Positions 29,819 through 32,601 of a stretch of 32,601 nucleotides of DNA are shown in pieces. A model generated the notes under the pieces. It worked only from the letters and a program-made list of their open reading frames with translations. It was not told where the DNA came from and did not search any database. Within the stretch, counting starts at the first letter, position 1. Every line of letters begins with the position of its first letter. The position numbers were made by a program, and so were the translations under genes. Where the stretch lies: positions 1-32,601 of the forward strand of contig DAIDIH010000198.1 in the NCBI GenBank assembly GCA_027459465.1. The letters are read 5' to 3'. The stretch comes from Bryobacterales bacterium. GTDB lineage: Bacteria; Acidobacteriota; Terriglobia; Bryobacterales; Bryobacteraceae.

Positions 29819-32601
29819 CTAATTCAGCACCCGGACATTGAGGGAAGTCGATTCGCCGGCCTGCGAAACCTGCAACGGGATCGACATGCCGGCCGGAACG
29901 CCGCGCGGAACGCTGACGTTGATCTGGTAAACGCCGATCTCTCCCGGCGCGAGTCCGGAATAGATTACGGGCAGTTGTACGCCACCGAGAGTGACCAGGG
30001 GAGGCGCGATGGTGAGCGCCAGTGGGTTCGAGGGCGCGGGCTGGCCGGTGGCTACGGAGGGAAGCGTTGCGCCGAGGCCAGTCAGGTATATCGAGAGCTG
30101 GTCCTGCGGGTGGATCGGATTTGCGTTGGTGACAAGCTGGCCGTTGGAAATGCGGACGACGGTGGGAATGTTTGTCACGGGGCCGGCGGTTCCGGAACGG
30201 AACACGGCCGGGGCGCCGGGCAGCACCTGCAGGTTGTAGTTCCCGCTCACGCCTCCCGCGGTATGGAGCACGAGGGTCACGTCGCCGATCGCCTCGAACG
30301 GCATCTGCGCGTTGATCTGTGTATCGGAGACGAACAGGACGGGCATGGGAAATCCGTTTACCAGGAGGCAGCTCTCGCCGATGGCGGTGGAAAGCGGCAA
30401 CTCCGTGGAGCCCTGATTCACCGGGCTTAGGTTTTGGCCATAGACGCTCACGAGCCCGCCGGGCGCCAGGGCGGGGCTGCCATCGGCGGCGTTGACGACG
30501 CTTGCGATCACGGGTTGCGCCACGCCGGCGTCGAAGTTCCAGGGCACGACGGTGAAGCCGGAGACCGAAAGGCTCACAATCGCCTGCTGATTGGCGAGCG
30601 GGGCGACCGTTCGGGTGAAGCCGGACAGATTGACTGCGGTGATGGAGCCGAGCAGGGGCGCTTCGGCCAGGTGCGCCGAACTGACCATCGGCCCGACGCT
30701 CGTCCCGCTGGCAAGGGAAACGCGCTCCATCGTTCCCGGGGCGCTGCTCGGGGTGGAGACGGTGGTGGCGGGTCCCGTGCCGGAGCCGGACGTGCCGGTC
30801 GAGGCCGAGCCAGCGCCGGTTGTGGTGATCAACACCGGCACGGTGGAACGAAATCCGGTCTGGCCGGCGAAGGCAAAGCCGGAGGAGGTTCCGGTCCCAG
30901 TTTCCAGTTGGGTGGCCGGAACCAGCGAGGAATTCAATAAGTAATTTCCGGCGACGTATTGATGATAGTCGGAGGCGGCGTAGGCGCCGGATAAGGAAGC
31001 GAGGTCCTTGCGCGAAGCCACGAACGTGTCCTGCGTCGCGTCGTACAGCATCACGGTTCCATCCGAGCCGGCCACCAGAATGTTGGCGCCGTTGGGCGAA
31101 CTGGCGACGACGGTGTCGTTGCTTACCGTGTTTGTGAAGACGCCGAGCGAGGGCAGTACGGTCCCGGTGCGGCTTGGAACATCCAGACTGACAATGCGCG
31201 TGGTTCCGTCATAGAAATGTCCGACGGCCAGAATCCGCGTGGCGGAAGCGGCGACCGAGACCGCTTCGTAACCCGACGGCATCCGGATGGGGTCGAGGGT
31301 CTGCAGGGTCTGTAGGTCGAAGACGCTGACGACCTGAGCGCGCGCACACGCGACAAGAAGATATCGCCGGTCGTAGGTGATAGCCATTCCCGATGGGACG
31401 TTGTAGGTGGGCATGGAACCGATCTGGGCGTAGCTCGTGCCGTCAAAGACGAGCACTTCGTCGGTGTTCTGCCGCAGGATGTAGAACCGGTTCCGTCCCG
31501 GATCGGCGAGAACATCGACCAGCGTTCCGGGCACGTTGACGACCATCCCTCGCTGATCAGGTTCATGATTGTTCGCCAGGACCCGCACCGGGGAGGGAAG
31601 ATTCACGCCCGCGGCGCTGCTGAGATTGAGCATGGCGGTGACCGTGCCGCTCTGGCCTCCCATGCGTGCCGGGTCGACCGAAACCTGAATCGTGGCGGGC
31701 GTCATGCCGCTGGACGGGCTCACGGTGACGCCGTTGGCGGCGCCGGTGATCTGAAAATCGGAGTTACCGCCGCTGGGATCGACCACGGAGAAGTACTGCG
31801 TCTGGACGGTGCGCGAACAGGGCTGGCTTACGAAGAGCAGGTCGGAGGCGGTTGCGATGACCCGCGGCTGCTGATTCAACTCGCCCACCGGCATCACGAG
31901 CACACCGCTGTCGGAGACGGCGTAGAGCGTATTGCCGTCGGGGCTGAGCAGACTTTTTCCGCGCAGGTTCTCGGGCAACTGAAGCGACTGTTCCACGCTG
32001 AGGTTGTAGGCATTGGCGACCAGCAGCGTCGGCGTTTCGCCCGCTGTCTGGGGCATCTGCGCATAGACGAGACCGCGGGTGGTGTCGAACGCCGAGCTTC
32101 CGACGCCGGTTACGTTGCCGGCGGTCGCGAACCGGTTTGTGATCCGGCTGAGGGTGTCCACCTCTGCCCAGCCCGCCAGGAAGCTGGTTCCGTTCTGGTT
32201 GGCGCTCACCACGCGGGGCTGCATGGTCCCGCTGGCGAGCACGATCCCTCCGGGCATGACCGCATGGCCGTTGACCAGATAGCGGAAGGTAAAGGTGCTG
32301 GAGGCCCCGGCCATGCCATAAATCGTCAGCCCGTCGCCGGAGACTGCCATGGAAGCGCTTGTGATCTGCGTCGGCGGCGTACCGGCGGTCACCGGCAACG
32401 TCTGACTCGTCACGCCCGAGACGGTCGCGATCTGCTGTGCCGTTCCGAGCACGGGATCGAAGAGCAGGAACGCCGTGGTGGTGACAATCAACGCCTTGCC
32501 GTCGGCGCCGAATGCGACGCCGATGGGGCTGGATCCGAGAGCGAAGGTTTGGACGTTTTGGGCCGTGAGATCGACGATGGTCAGGGAGTTGGAGGGCGAC
32601 T
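29819..32601 (-). CDS. Secreted beta-propeller protein with TIGR03437 Solibacter-type C-terminal domain, partial at the 5' end
   Basis: The frame is open to the right edge of the window, so the N-terminus is missing; at least 927 residues are present. The N-terminal part is repeated beta-propeller blades (for example VDLTAQNVQTFALGSSPIGV and NRFYILRQNTDEVLVFDGTSY, VVSVFDLQTLQTL) with an inserted Ig-like stretch (SGGNSDFQITGAANGVTVS). A Ser/Thr/Gly-rich low-complexity linker lies around 30720-30840. The last 230 residues (about 29819-30510) match the TIGR03437 domain described from Solibacter (VVNAADGSPALAPGGLVSVYG, INAQMPFE, then VYQINVSVPRGVPAG). It is probably cell-surface or secreted. No catalytic residues are evident. 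Confidence 0.85.
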   Translation of the reverse strand, partial: SPSNSLTIVDLTAQNVQTFALGSSPIGVAFGADGKALIVTTTAFLLFDPVLGTAQQIATVSGVTSQTLPVTAGTPPTQITSASMAVSGDGLTIYGMAGASSTFTFRYLVNGHAVMPGGIVLASGTMQPRVVSANQNGTSFLAGWAEVDTLSRITNRFATAGNVTGVGSSAFDTTRGLVYAQMPQTAGETPTLLVANAYNLSVEQSLQLPENLRGKSLLSPDGNTLYAVSDSGVLVMPVGELNQQPRVIATASDLLFVSQPCSRTVQTQYFSVVDPSGGNSDFQITGAANGVTVSPSSGMTPATIQVSVDPARMGGQSGTVTAMLNLSSAAGVNLPSPVRVLANNHEPDQRGMVVNVPGTLVDVLADPGRNRFYILRQNTDEVLVFDGTSYAQIGSMPTYNVPSGMAITYDRRYLLVACARAQVVSVFDLQTLQTLDPIRMPSGYEAVSVAASATRILAVGHFYDGTTRIVSLDVPSRTGTVLPSLGVFTNTVSNDTVVASSPNGANILVAGSDGTVMLYDATQDTFVASRKDLASLSGAYAASDYHQYVAGNYLLNSSLVPATQLETGTGTSSGFAFAGQTGFRSTVPVLITTTGAGSASTGTSGSGTGPATTVSTPSSAPGTMERVSLASGTSVGPMVSSAHLAEAPLLGSITAVNLSGFTRTVAPLANQQAIVSLSVSGFTVVPWNFDAGVAQPVIASVVNAADGSPALAPGGLVSVYGQNLSPVNQGSTELPLSTAIGESCLLVNGFPMPVLFVSDTQINAQMPFEAIGDVTLVLHTAGGVSGNYNLQVLPGAPAVFRSGTAGPVTNIPTVVRISNGQLVTNANPIHPQDQLSIYLTGLGATLPSVATGQPAPSNPLALTIAPPLVTLGGVQLPVIYSGLAPGEIGVYQINVSVPRGVPAGMSIPLQVSQAGESTSLNVRVLN

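Overview
The window comes from a high-GC bacterium, most likely an Acidobacteriota member related to Candidatus Solibacter (Bryobacterales). Three things point there: a PadR regulator followed by a large duplicated MacB/FtsX permease of the acidobacterial (ADOP) type, a secreted beta-propeller protein ending in the Solibacter-type C-terminal domain (TIGR03437), and a YpdA-type flavoprotein typical of bacillithiol users. Coding density is high, with many ATGA, GTGA, TTGA and TAATG overlaps. No rRNA, tRNA, CRISPR array or insertion sequence was recognised.

Layout. 1-1856 (minus): a LysR regulator, a small membrane-anchored protein, a PilZ protein and the start of an RmlD-like reductase. 1994-4091 (plus): purC, a CvpA-like membrane protein and a phosphoglycolate-phosphatase-type HAD, tightly coupled. 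4106-4879 (minus): truA, divergent from a secreted serine hydrolase (4938-6560, plus). 6562-11319 (minus): xdhC, a MocA-like nucleotidyltransferase, an AsmA-like protein and trpD, each junction a 4-base overlap. 11430-14504 (plus): padR and the ADOP permease, whose frame is cut by one in-frame amber codon. 14505-17140: an accessory stretch with a gene-poor 600 bp, a PIN-toxin/ribbon-helix-helix antitoxin pair, a secreted orphan protein and a DUF433 protein. 17185-21484 (plus): a beta-phosphoglucomutase-like HAD, alaS and ypdA, overlapping.

21525-27580 is the most interesting part. A sensor kinase and an NtrC-type response regulator with an intact GAFTGA loop (23611-26338) follow a small exported helical protein (22998-23546). 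Three sites fit the sigma-54 -24/-12 promoter pattern: before the exported protein, before a divergent tandem universal stress protein, and before an exported rubrerythrin that is followed by a DUF2231-like membrane protein. Upstream of each lies a TTTGAAC-containing, mostly dyad element at about -80 to -107 from the predicted start. I read this as a local sigma-54 stress regulon that includes its own two-component system. This is inference from sequence, not demonstrated.

27691-32601 (minus): a DUF1223 exported thioredoxin-fold protein, a SAM methyltransferase, an outer-membrane beta-barrel and a large secreted beta-propeller protein that runs off the right edge.
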